Assembly: GCF_013304445.1 (NCBI RefSeq)
Contig: NZ_JAAITA010000025.1
Location: 1 to 34,832 of the forward strand
Origin: Blautia hansenii
GTDB taxonomy: Bacteria > Bacillota > Clostridia > Lachnospirales > Lachnospiraceae
Direction: 5' to 3'
DNA: 34,832 bases
Below the pieces are notes generated by a model, which was not told where the DNA came from, did no database searches, and worked only from the letters and a program-made list of their open reading frames with translations. The translations under genes were made by a program, and so were the position numbers. The first letter of the stretch is position 1. Each line of letters opens with the position of its first letter. Below, piece by piece: positions 1 to 8,061 of the stretch.

Positions 1-24
1 TAATATCCCCTTATAGGGGGAGAA

Positions 25-52
25 CATGCCACCCGCTAAGCGGGTGGTCATG
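25..52. repeat. GC-rich palindromic hairpin at left edge
   Basis: An 8-bp perfect stem (29-36 with 40-47, loop TAA) is extended by CATG arms (25-28 and 49-52) with one bulged T. A smaller hairpin, CCCC-TTATA-GGGG, lies just before it at 7-19. No T-tract follows, so it is not a typical intrinsic terminator. Strong small palindromes like this occur at ends of IS200/IS605-type elements and in REP-like repeats, so it may be the edge of such an element lying outside the window. That origin is inference; the palindrome is seen directly. Confidence 0.45.
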
Positions 53-95
53 ACTTTTCAGGCAGAAATAGAAATCGGGTGCATCCTCGTGTATT

Positions 96-107
96 ATTGT
101 ATACAAT
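96..107. promoter_or_regulatory. 12-bp perfect palindrome, possible GntR-type operator
   Basis: ATTGTATACAAT is a perfect inverted repeat about 90 bp before the hydratase start. The core TTGTATACAA fits the T-N-G-T...A-C-N-A pattern bound by FadR-subfamily GntR repressors. The TTGTAT half could also serve as a -35 element, with a weak AT-rich -10 near 120-126, so a bound repressor would block the promoter. No GntR gene is in the window, so the regulator is unknown. Confidence 0.35.
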
Positions 108-194
108 TATTTTATTGCGATAAATTACTTGCTTTTTAAAGCGATAAAATTTATAATGGTAGAAAATACGTTAAGAACAGACGGAGGGAAAGCC

Positions 195-2486
195 ATGATT
201 CAATTATATAAAAACGGTGCCTGGCTGATAAACGGAACAGAGCTGGTGGAGGATTCCCCGGAAGCGAAAGCACAGATTCAGCAGAAGTATGACAAAGTTG
301 TTCCCGGTAAGGAAGAGGCGGGAAAGAATACCATTGCCTATTCTATTTTACAGGCGCACAATACATCAGACAATATGGAAGACCTGAAAATCAAGTTTGA
401 CAAACTGACTTCTCATGATATTACCTTTGTGGGAATTATTCAGACGGCCAGAGCCTCAGGACTGGAAAGATTTCCAATTCCCTATGTGCTGACAAACTGC
501 CACAATTCCCTGTGCGCAGTAGGCGGAACCATTAATGAAGATGATCATATGTTTGGCCTGACCTGTGCCAAACGTTATGGCGGTGTGTACGTACCTCCAC
601 ATCAGGCTGTGATTCATCAGTTTGCCAGAGAAATGCTGGCAGAGGGAGGGAAGATGATTCTGGGCTCTGACAGCCATACCCGCTATGGGGCGCTGGGCAC
701 TATGGCAATGGGGGAAGGCGGACCGGAACTGGTAAAACAGCTTCTGGGAAGAACTTACGATATTAAACGTCCCGAAGTTGTGGGCGTGTATCTCACCGGG
801 AAACCAGTGCCGGGGGTAGGACCTCAGGATGTTGCCCTGGCCATTATCGGCGCAGTGTTTGAGAGCGGTTATGTGAAAAATAAAGTGATGGAATTTGTAG
901 GGCCCGGCGTGGAAAATTTAAGTGCAGATTACCGTATCGGTATTGATGTTATGACTACAGAAACCACTTGTTTGTCATCTATCTGGAAGACCGATGACAA
1001 GATAAAGGAATTTTACGAAATCCACGGCAGAGGCGGGGACTTTAGAGAACTGAACCCGAAAGAGGTGGCCTATTATGACGGACTGGTTTATGTGGATTTG
1101 AGCCAGATAAGACCTATGATTGCCATGCCGTTCCACCCAAGCAATACATATACCATTGAAGAATTGAATGCAAATCTTATGGATATTTTGGAGGATGTGG
1201 AGAAGAAGGCGCAAATCAGTCTGGACGGAAAGATACCATATACGCTGAAAGATAAAGTGAAAAACGGCAGACTGTGTGTAGAACAGGGAATTATTGCAGG
1301 CTGTGCAGGCGGAGGTTTTGAAAATATCTGTGACGCAGCGGATATTTTAAGAGGGGCCAGCATTGGTGCAGACGCTTTTACTTTAAGTGTTTACCCGGCA
1401 AGTACGCCGATTTATATGGAGCTTGCTAAAAATGGTGTGCTGGCCGACTTGCTGCAGACCGGAGCAGTAGTGAAGACAGCCTTCTGCGGTCCATGCTTCG
1501 GCGCAGGGGACACACCGGCAAATAATGCGCTGAGTATTCGACACTCTACCAGAAACTTCCCTAACCGGGAAGGCTCTAAGATTCAGAATGGACAGATTTC
1601 TTCTGTGGCTCTTATGGATGCCCGATCCATTGCAGCAACCGCAGCCAATAAGGGACGGCTTACCCCTGCAACAGAATATGCAGGAGAATACAGAAGACCG
1701 GTTTATCACTTTGACGGACAGATTTACGAAAATCGCGTTTTTGACAGTAAGGGAAAGGCAGATTCCAGTGTGGAAATCCAGTTTGGACCGAATATTAAGG
1801 ACTGGCCGTCTATGCCGAAACTGACAGATAATCTGCTCTTAAAGACCGTAGCAGAGATTCATGACCCGGTAACCACTACGGATGAACTGATTCCTTCCGG
1901 GGAAACTTCTTCTTACCGCTCCAATCCGCTGAAACTGGCAGAATTTGCTCTGTCCAGAAAAGCGCCGGATTATGTGGGGCTGGCAAAAGAGATTCAGAAG
2001 GCGGAACTGGCCAGAGAGCAGGGCGAAAATCCAGTAAAGGCTGTGCCGGAACTGGAAGGCGTCTGGAGCAAAATCAAAGAAGCCTGCCCGGAGGCAGATG
2101 TGGAAAATACCGGAATCGGAAGCACGATTTTCGCTGTGAAACCGGGAGACGGTTCTGCCAGAGAACAGGCGGCTTCCTGCCAGAAAGTGCTGGGAGGATG
2201 GGCAAACATTGCCAATGAATACGCAACCAAGAGATACCGTTCCAATCTGATGAACTGGGGTATGCTGCCGTTCCTGATTCCGGAAGGCAAGCTGCCGTTC
2301 CGGAAAGGAGATTTCATTTTTGTTCCCGAAATCCGAAAAGCGGTGGAAGAGGGCAGCAGGGAAGTCCGTGCCCTGGCTGTAGGAGAAACAGTCACAGAGT
2401 TCACTCTAGGCCTGGGAGAAATGACGGAGGATGAGCGAGAGATTATTCTCCAGGGATGTTTGATTAATTATTATCGGGCGAAGTAA
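195..2486 (+). CDS. Aconitase-superfamily hydratase
   Basis: A 763-residue member of the aconitase/homoaconitase superfamily, cytoplasmic and [4Fe-4S] dependent. The cluster ligands are visible as C370 (AGCAGGG) and C431/C434 (CGPCFGAGD). The signature [12 protein letters not shown] lies near 158-169 and a C-terminal swivel domain follows. The sequence resembles the YbhJ-type 'putative hydratase' branch (about 750 residues) more than the about 900-residue AcnA, so the substrate is uncertain and citrate/isocitrate should not be assumed. The start is ATG 195, preceded by GGAGGG at 183-188; an upstream in-frame TTG at 129 has no ribosome binding site. It is flanked by a palindromic operator-like site upstream and a GH3 gene 184 bp downstream. 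No citrate synthase or isocitrate dehydrogenase gene is adjacent, which argues for a catabolic rather than TCA role. Confidence 0.85.
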   Translation: MIQLYKNGAWLINGTELVEDSPEAKAQIQQKYDKVVPGKEEAGKNTIAYSILQAHNTSDNMEDLKIKFDKLTSHDITFVGIIQTARASGLERFPIPYVLTNCHNSLCAVGGTINEDDHMFGLTCAKRYGGVYVPPHQAVIHQFAREMLAEGGKMILGSDSHTRYGALGTMAMGEGGPELVKQLLGRTYDIKRPEVVGVYLTGKPVPGVGPQDVALAIIGAVFESGYVKNKVMEFVGPGVENLSADYRIGIDVMTTETTCLSSIWKTDDKIKEFYEIHGRGGDFRELNPKEVAYYDGLVYVDLSQIRPMIAMPFHPSNTYTIEELNANLMDILEDVEKKAQISLDGKIPYTLKDKVKNGRLCVEQGIIAGCAGGGFENICDAADILRGASIGADAFTLSVYPASTPIYMELAKNGVLADLLQTGAVVKTAFCGPCFGAGDTPANNALSIRHSTRNFPNREGSKIQNGQISSVALMDARSIAATAANKGRLTPATEYAGEYRRPVYHFDGQIYENRVFDSKGKADSSVEIQFGPNIKDWPSMPKLTDNLLLKTVAEIHDPVTTTDELIPSGETSSYRSNPLKLAEFALSRKAPDYVGLAKEIQKAELAREQGENPVKAVPELEGVWSKIKEACPEADVENTGIGSTIFAVKPGDGSAREQAASCQKVLGGWANIANEYATKRYRSNLMNWGMLPFLIPEGKLPFRKGDFIFVPEIRKAVEEGSREVRALAVGETVTEFTLGLGEMTEDEREIILQGCLINYYRAK

Positions 2487-2670
2487 GGATAGTGTATTGT
2501 GTCACGCATACAGTACCCTGGTTGCGCAGTCTGGCATAAATTTTTCTGAAATCCGAAGGTGATATTTAAAAAAGCAATATTTGGGCAATAATGCGCATTT
2601 ATAGTAATGACGAATTTGGAAAAACCAGTAAAATAAAGGTTAAGAAATACAAGAGACCGGAGGATGTAGT

Positions 2671-4794
2671 ATGAAAAATCATAGAAAAGAAAGAGCCCAG
2701 GCGCGGGAAAAGGCAAAAAAACTGGTGGCTCAGATGACACTTATGGAAAAGGCAGCGCAGCTTCGTTATGATGCGGCACCAGTGGAAAGACTGGGAGTTC
2801 CCACCTACAATTACTGGAATGAGGCTTTGCACGGTGTGGCAAGAGCGGGAGTAGCAACCATGTTTCCCCAGGCCATTGGAATGGCAGCAGCCTTTGATGA
2901 GGAAGCTATGGAAAGAGTAGGGGATATCATTGCTACAGAAGGAAGAGCAAAATATAATGAATATTCCAAACACGATGACAGAGATATTTACAAAGGACTG
3001 ACTTTCTGGTCACCTAACGTAAATATTTTCCGTGACCCAAGATGGGGCAGAGGACATGAGACATACGGAGAGGACCCGTATCTGACTTCACGTCTGGGCG
3101 TGCGGTTCGTGGAAGGTCTGCAGGGAGACGGGCCGGTGATGAAAGCCGCGGCTTGTGCGAAACATTACGCAGTGCACAGCGGACCAGAGGCCATCCGCCA
3201 TGAATTTAATGCAGAGTGCAGCATGAAGGATATGTGGGAAACGTACCTTCCGGCCTTTGAGGCATTGGTAACCGAGGCGGATGTGGAGGCTGTGATGGGC
3301 GCTTATAACCGTACTAATGGAGAGCCATGCTGTGGACATCAATATCTCATGGAAGAGGTTTTGAGAGGAAAATGGAAATTTGATGGACATTTTACTTCCG
3401 ACTGCTGGGCAATCAAAGATTTCCATGAATTTCATAAAGTGACGAAAAATGCCAGAGAATCTGCAGCGCTTGCTCTTAAACGGGGCTGTGATGTGAACTG
3501 TGGAAATACATATCTGCATCTTTTGGGGGCTGTGGAAGAAGGACTCATTACAGAAGAAGAAATTACCACATCGGCAGAACGTCTGATGACTACCAGATAC
3601 CTGCTTGGCTTATTTGAAGGAAGCGAATATGATAAAATTCCTTATGAAGTGGTGGAATGTAAAGAGCATATAGAAGCGGCTCTGGATATGGCGAGAAAAG
3701 GCAGTGTACTTTTGAAAAATGATGGTGTGCTGCCTCTGGACAAGACCAAACTGCAGACCATTGGCGTTATCGGTCCAAATGCCAACAGCCGTGCGGCATT
3801 GATTGGAAATTACCATGGTACTTCTTCCAGATACATTACAGTTTTGGAAGGGATTCAGGATGAAGTGGGAGACGATGTGCGGGTGCTGTATTCCGAAGGG
3901 TGTCAGCTTGCAAAGGACAGAGCGGAAAATCTGGCATGGACACAGGACAGGATTTCGGAGGCAGTGATTACTGCAGAACACAGTGATGTGGTGATTCTCT
4001 GTGTAGGACTTGATGAAACTCTGGAAGGGGAAGAAGGAGATACTGGAAACAGCGATGCTTCCGGTGATAAGAAAGACCTTCATCTTCCGAAAGTGCAGGA
4101 AGAGCTCATTGAAAGAGTGACAGCTGTAGGAAAACCTACTATCCTAGTGCTTATGGCAGGGAGCGCTATTGATTTGAACTATGCAGAAGAAAACTGCAGC
4201 GGTATTCTTCTGGCCTGGTATCCGGGTGCCAGAGGCGGAAAAGCTGTGGCAGACCTGTTGTTTGGCAAGGTATCTCCGTCGGGAAAACTACCTGTTACTT
4301 TCTACAAGGATTTGGAAGGTATGCCGGAATTTACGGATTACTCTATGAAAAACCGTACTTACCGCTACATGGAAGGAGAGGCTTTATATCCCTTTGGATA
4401 TGGGCTGACCTATGGAGCTGTACGGGTGAAGGAAGTGCAGGTTTTAAATGCTGTGACCGGAGAAAGCGATATAGAAGTGCAGGTAGCAGTGGAAAACAGG
4501 GGAGGCACAGACACAGAAGACGTGGTACAGATTTACATAAAAGATATGGAATCGCCACTGGCTGTGAGAAATTACAATCTGTGTGCTTTTCACAGGGTAT
4601 TTTTGAAGGCTGGCGAAAGTCAGACTCTGACCTTGACCGTTCCGAACCGTGCTATGGAAGTGGTTGATGAACAGGGAAACCGCCATATTGACAGTAAGAA
4701 TTTCAAGCTGTTTGTGGGAGTTTCACAGCCGGATAAGAGAAGTGAAGAACTTACCGGAGAAAAAACAGTGGAAGTGACTGTGACACTTGAATAG
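2671..4794 (+). CDS. GH3 beta-xylosidase / beta-glucosidase
   Basis: A 707-residue glycoside hydrolase family 3 enzyme that should remove non-reducing-end beta-linked xylose or glucose from short oligosaccharides by a retaining mechanism. There is no signal peptide, so it is cytoplasmic and acts on imported oligosaccharides. The N-terminal barrel has SPNVNIFRDPRWGRG (114-128), the K164-H165 substrate-binding pair, and the nucleophile D244 in FTSDCWA. The second alpha/beta domain starts near 355 (VIGPNANSR), and an FnIII-like C-terminal domain occupies about the last 130 residues. The DPRWGRGHETYGEDP block is typical of the xylosidase-like clade, so xylosidase is slightly favoured; specificity cannot be fixed from sequence alone. 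Start ATG 2671 follows GGAGGATGTAGT. The sugar transporter operon lies downstream, separated by a terminator. Confidence 0.88.
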   Translation: MKNHRKERAQAREKAKKLVAQMTLMEKAAQLRYDAAPVERLGVPTYNYWNEALHGVARAGVATMFPQAIGMAAAFDEEAMERVGDIIATEGRAKYNEYSKHDDRDIYKGLTFWSPNVNIFRDPRWGRGHETYGEDPYLTSRLGVRFVEGLQGDGPVMKAAACAKHYAVHSGPEAIRHEFNAECSMKDMWETYLPAFEALVTEADVEAVMGAYNRTNGEPCCGHQYLMEEVLRGKWKFDGHFTSDCWAIKDFHEFHKVTKNARESAALALKRGCDVNCGNTYLHLLGAVEEGLITEEEITTSAERLMTTRYLLGLFEGSEYDKIPYEVVECKEHIEAALDMARKGSVLLKNDGVLPLDKTKLQTIGVIGPNANSRAALIGNYHGTSSRYITVLEGIQDEVGDDVRVLYSEGCQLAKDRAENLAWTQDRISEAVITAEHSDVVILCVGLDETLEGEEGDTGNSDASGDKKDLHLPKVQEELIERVTAVGKPTILVLMAGSAIDLNYAEENCSGILLAWYPGARGGKAVADLLFGKVSPSGKLPVTFYKDLEGMPEFTDYSMKNRTYRYMEGEALYPFGYGLTYGAVRVKEVQVLNAVTGESDIEVQVAVENRGGTDTEDVVQIYIKDMESPLAVRNYNLCAFHRVFLKAGESQTLTLTVPNRAMEVVDEQGNRHIDSKNFKLFVGVSQPDKRSEELTGEKTVEVTVTLE

Positions 4795-4809
4795 AAAATA
4801 ATATTAGAC

Positions 4810-4837
4810 AGGGCAGAACGAAAAGAAGTTCTGCCCT
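4810..4837 (+). terminator. Rho-independent terminator after GH3
   Basis: A 10-bp perfect stem (4810-4819 with 4828-4837, AGGGCAGAAC/GTTCTGCCCT) starts 16 bp after the GH3 stop. The loop is 8 nt and an AT-rich run follows with a T6 at 4851-4856. The T-tract is interrupted, so termination may be partial. Confidence 0.7.
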
Positions 4838-4912
4838 ATATTTATGCGGTTTTTTGAGAAAGTTTATGCAGTTCGTTGTATCTAAGCGACATGATGTTAA
4901 AATATCCATATT

Positions 4913-4940
4913 TTGACAAAATATATGAAAATATTATACC
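4913..4940 (+). promoter_or_regulatory. Sigma-A promoter of the sugar ABC transporter operon
   Basis: A consensus -35 TTGACA (4913-4918) and a 16-bp spacer lead to -10 TATACC (4935-4940). The predicted transcript has a leader of about 135 nt before the binding-protein ATG at 5084. The surrounding DNA is very AT rich, as expected for a strong promoter or a YesN-activated one. No specific activator site could be recognised. Confidence 0.6.
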
Positions 4941-5083
4941 ATATAACCAATAAAATCTTAAAAATTTCAATGTAAAGCGAAAAAAATTCTATGTTTTATT
5001 TCCTGGATATTGTGTATAGTGTCAATATCAATAAAAGGCACGGACGAAAAAGAAAATGTGCCGATGGAAGGGAGAATATTTCA

Positions 5084-6385
5084 ATGAAAAGAAAATTAGC
5101 AGTATTAACAATGGCAGCCGTTTTAGGTCTTTCCGCTGTTGCATGTGGTTCTGAACCAGCAAAAGACACAGCGAAAACAGAGGATACCGGCAAAACAGAA
5201 GACACTGGAAAAACAGAGGGTTCTGAAGTGGCGAACAAAGACAAACCTCTGGTATGGTTCAACCGTCAGCCGTCTAACAGCTCTACAGGTGAGTTGGACA
5301 TGAACGCTCTGAACTTTAACAAAGATACATATTATGTAGGATTTGACGCAAACCAGGGTGCTGAACTGCAGGGACAGATGGTGAAAGAATACATCGAAAA
5401 AAATGCAGATACTATTGACCGTAATGGCGATGGCGTAATCGGATATGTTCTGGCTATCGGTGATATCGGACATAATGATTCTATCGCACGTACAAGAGGT
5501 GTTCGTAAAGCTCTTGGAACAGGTGTAGAAAAAGACGGCGCTATTAACAGTGAGCCGGTTGGAACAAACGTAGACGGAAAAGCTTCTGCAGTACAGGACG
5601 GTTCTTTAGAAGCTGGCGGAAAGAAATTCGTAGTTCGTGAGTTGGGTTCTCAGGAAATGAAGAACTCTGCAGGCGCTACATGGGACGCAGCTACAGCCGG
5701 TAACGCAATTGGAACATGGTCATCTTCCTTTGGTAAAGAAATTGATGTTGTTGTTTCTAACAACGATGGTATGGGAATGTCGATGTTCAATGCATGGTCA
5801 AAAGAAAACAAAGTTCCTACTTTCGGATACGATGCGAACAGTGATGCAGTAGCAGCCATTGCAGAAGGCTACGGCGGAACCATCAGCCAGCATGCAGATG
5901 TACAGGCTTACTTAACACTTCGTGTTCTTCGTAACGCATTAGATGGTGTTGATATTGATACAGGTATCGGTACAGCAGATGAAGCTGGAAACGTTCTTAG
6001 TGACCAGGAATATGTATACAAAGAAGACGAGCGTTCTTACTACGCATTAAACGTAGCTGTAACCGCAGACAACTATCAGGATTTCACAGACTCTACTAAG
6101 ACCTTCGAGCCTGTATCCAAACAGTTAGATGAAAGCAAATCTCCTTCCAAGAAAGTATGGCTGAACATTTACAATGCTTCTGATAACTTCTTAAGCTCTA
6201 CATACCAGCCGCTTCTTGAAAAATATGATGACCTTCTGAACTTAGACGTTGAATACATCGGTGGTGACGGACAGACAGAGTCCAACATTACAAACCGTCT
6301 TGGAAACCCGGGTCAGTATGATGCATTTGCTATTAACATGGTGAAAACAGACAATGCAGCTTCTTACACAGCTTTACTGCAGTAA
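5084..6385 (+). CDS. mglB: Circularly permuted galactose/glucose-binding lipoprotein (MglB type)
   Basis: A 433-residue extracellular sugar-binding lipoprotein for the adjacent ABC importer. A signal peptide with lipobox LSAVAC (C21) and a KTEDTG linker precede the domain. The order is rearranged relative to MglB. Residue 55 starts at PLVWFNRQP, equivalent to the middle of the first lobe (VPIIFFNREP in the paralogue at 14307). The C-lobe follows, and residues 357-433 (VWLNIYNASDNF ... AINMVKT) match the normal N-terminus. Ligand residues of E. coli MglB have counterparts: D367, F369, N418, H130, D132, R136, W200, N227, D250. A calcium-type loop is D112-R-N-G-D-G. N256 of MglB appears replaced by Q. 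The new termini fall in a loop between a helix and a strand, and old ends are joined by a linker near 335-356. Start ATG 5084 follows GGAAGGGAG; an upstream in-frame start would destroy the signal peptide. Arginine codons are almost all CGT, suggesting high expression. Confidence 0.9.
   Translation: MKRKLAVLTMAAVLGLSAVACGSEPAKDTAKTEDTGKTEDTGKTEGSEVANKDKPLVWFNRQPSNSSTGELDMNALNFNKDTYYVGFDANQGAELQGQMVKEYIEKNADTIDRNGDGVIGYVLAIGDIGHNDSIARTRGVRKALGTGVEKDGAINSEPVGTNVDGKASAVQDGSLEAGGKKFVVRELGSQEMKNSAGATWDAATAGNAIGTWSSSFGKEIDVVVSNNDGMGMSMFNAWSKENKVPTFGYDANSDAVAAIAEGYGGTISQHADVQAYLTLRVLRNALDGVDIDTGIGTADEAGNVLSDQEYVYKEDERSYYALNVAVTADNYQDFTDSTKTFEPVSKQLDESKSPSKKVWLNIYNASDNFLSSTYQPLLEKYDDLLNLDVEYIGGDGQTESNITNRLGNPGQYDAFAINMVKTDNAASYTALLQ
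5174..5221 (+). repeat. 18-bp tandem repeat encoding KTEDTG linker
   Basis: Two full copies and one partial copy of an 18-bp unit encode KTEDTG-KTEDTG-KTEG, directly after the lipid-attachment region of the binding protein. Third positions differ between copies (GAG/GAA, ACC/ACT, GGC/GGA), so selection probably keeps the peptide. It would form a flexible charged tether between the lipid anchor and the permuted domain. Confidence 0.75.
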
Positions 6386-6422
6386 TTCATAACTCAGTAG
6401 CGTTTATGTAAAACGATGACAG

Positions 6423-6482
6423 ACGGAGGGTGTCGCGTTAAGACAGTGTTTTTGATAATGTCCTTAATGCAGCAGCCTCCGT
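6423..6482 (+). promoter_or_regulatory. Two-tier stem-loop between binding protein and ATPase genes
   Basis: An outer stem ACGGAGG/CCTCCGT (6423-6429 with 6476-6482) encloses an inner stem 6435-6445 with 6459-6470 (one bulged C, one G-T pair). There is no T-tract. Such structures between a binding-protein gene and the membrane-component genes usually stabilise the upstream mRNA or reduce downstream expression, giving an excess of binding protein; that role is inferred. The outer 5' arm contains GGAGGG, which resembles a ribosome binding site but serves no ORF. Confidence 0.6.
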
Positions 6483-6540
6483 TCAATCTGAAAGCGAGAG
6501 TGCGCTGCAATACCAATATACAGATACAGGAGTAAAAAGA

Positions 6541-8049
6541 ATGGCAGATAAGAAAGATGAAGTTGTCTTATCCATACGCAATATGAGTAAGTCCTTTGGA
6601 CGAAACCGGGTTCTTGACCATATTAACCTGGATTTGAAACGGGGAACCGTTATGGGGCTTATGGGTGAAAACGGTGCCGGTAAGTCAACAATGATGAAAT
6701 GTCTTTTTGGAACTTATCAGAAAGATGAAGGAAAAATCACTCTGGACGGCAGAGAAGTCAGTTTCTCCGGGCCGAAAGATGCTCTGGAAAACGGAATTGC
6801 CATGGTTCATCAGGAGTTGAACCAGTGTCTGGAAAGAAATGTTATGGATAATCTTTTCCTGGGACGTTATCCCGTGAATTCCATGGGGGTTATCGATGAA
6901 GGAAGAATGAAAAAAGAAGCTTCTGAACTTTTCAGAAAGCTGGGCATGACTGTAAATCTGACGCAGCCTATGCGCAATATGTCAGTATCCCAAAGACAGA
7001 TGTGTGAAATTGCAAAGGCGATTTCCTATAATGCGAAGGTAATTGTTCTTGATGAACCGACTTCTTCTCTGACTGTACAGGAAGTCGATAAGTTGTTTGA
7101 AATGATGAGAATGTTAAAAGAACAGGGAATTTCTCTGATTTATATTTCTCATAAAATGGACGAAATCTTTGAGATTTGTGATGAGATTTCCGTACTCCGA
7201 GATGGTAATCTGGTTATGACAAAGAGTGCCAAAGACACGGATATGAATGAACTGATTGCAGCTATGGTTGGACGTTCTTTGGAAAACCGGTTTCCACCGG
7301 TAGATAACCAGCCAAAGGATGTAATCTTATCCATACAGCACCTGTCCACAAAATTTGAACCTCATCTGCAAGATATCAGTTTTGACGTAAGAGAGGGAGA
7401 AATTTTCGGACTTTATGGCCTGGTAGGCGCAGGTCGTACAGAACTTCTGGAAACGATTTTCGGTATTCGTACCAGAGCGGCAGGACGTGTTTACTTTAAC
7501 AAGAAACTGATGAATTTCAACAGCGCAAAAGAAGCAATGGACCATGGTTTTGCCCTGATTACAGAGGAAAGAAAGGCGAATGGTCTGTTTCTGAAGTGTG
7601 ATTTGACGTTTAACACAACGATTGCAAATCTGCCGCAGTATAAAACCGGCCTGGCTCTTTCCGATGCCAAGATGGTAAAGGCAACCGCCAACGAAATTAA
7701 AATTATGCATACGAAATGTATGGGACCGGATGATATGATTTCCAGTCTGTCCGGCGGTAATCAGCAGAAAGTTATTTTCGGAAAATGGCTGGAACGCAGC
7801 CCTCAGGTGTTCATGATGGACGAACCTACCCGAGGAATCGACGTTGGTGCAAAATATGAAATTTATGAGCTGATTATTCAGATGGCAAAACAGGGAAAAA
7901 CAATTATCGTTGTTTCTTCGGAAATGCCTGAAATTCTGGGTATCACAAACCGTATCGGCGTTATGTCAAACGGACATCTCTCCGGTATTGTGAATACAAA
8001 AGAAACAAATCAGGAAGAACTCTTAAGACTCAGCGCAAAATACCTATAA
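6541..8049 (+). CDS. mglA: Sugar ABC transporter ATP-binding protein (double NBD)
   Basis: A 502-residue tandem ATPase of the MglA/RbsA/XylG class that drives monosaccharide import. The first domain has Walker A GENGAGKST, signature NMSVSQRQ and Walker B VIVLDEPTSSLT. The second has a degenerate Walker A (GLVGAGRTE), signature LSGGNQQK and DEPTRGIDVG. One good and one degenerate site are normal for this family, as is the length. Start ATG 6541 follows AGGAG at 6528-6532. It lies between the permuted binding-protein gene (155-bp gap with a stem-loop) and the permease (12-bp gap), so the three form an mglBAC operon. The glucose/galactose assignment rests on the binding protein and is likely but not proven. 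Confidence 0.93.
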   Translation: MADKKDEVVLSIRNMSKSFGRNRVLDHINLDLKRGTVMGLMGENGAGKSTMMKCLFGTYQKDEGKITLDGREVSFSGPKDALENGIAMVHQELNQCLERNVMDNLFLGRYPVNSMGVIDEGRMKKEASELFRKLGMTVNLTQPMRNMSVSQRQMCEIAKAISYNAKVIVLDEPTSSLTVQEVDKLFEMMRMLKEQGISLIYISHKMDEIFEICDEISVLRDGNLVMTKSAKDTDMNELIAAMVGRSLENRFPPVDNQPKDVILSIQHLSTKFEPHLQDISFDVREGEIFGLYGLVGAGRTELLETIFGIRTRAAGRVYFNKKLMNFNSAKEAMDHGFALITEERKANGLFLKCDLTFNTTIANLPQYKTGLALSDAKMVKATANEIKIMHTKCMGPDDMISSLSGGNQQKVIFGKWLERSPQVFMMDEPTRGIDVGAKYEIYELIIQMAKQGKTIIVVSSEMPEILGITNRIGVMSNGHLSGIVNTKETNQEELLRLSAKYL

Positions 8050-8061
8050 TAAGGGAGAAGA

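Noticed and set aside
4961-4985. Possible catabolite-response element (TGTAAAGCGA) before the transporter operon
   Set aside because: Only one half resembles the cre consensus; the other half is A-rich and the spacing does not fit.
4991-5083. N-terminal extension of the permuted binding protein
   Set aside because: It would bury the signal peptide and lipobox; ATG 5084 has GGAAGGGAG before it.
5084-6540. The odd domain order being two broken binding-protein genes or a frameshift
   Set aside because: One uninterrupted frame carries both parts with a single signal peptide, conserved ligand residues and uniform codon use. The following 155 bp contain no leftover binding-protein sequence.
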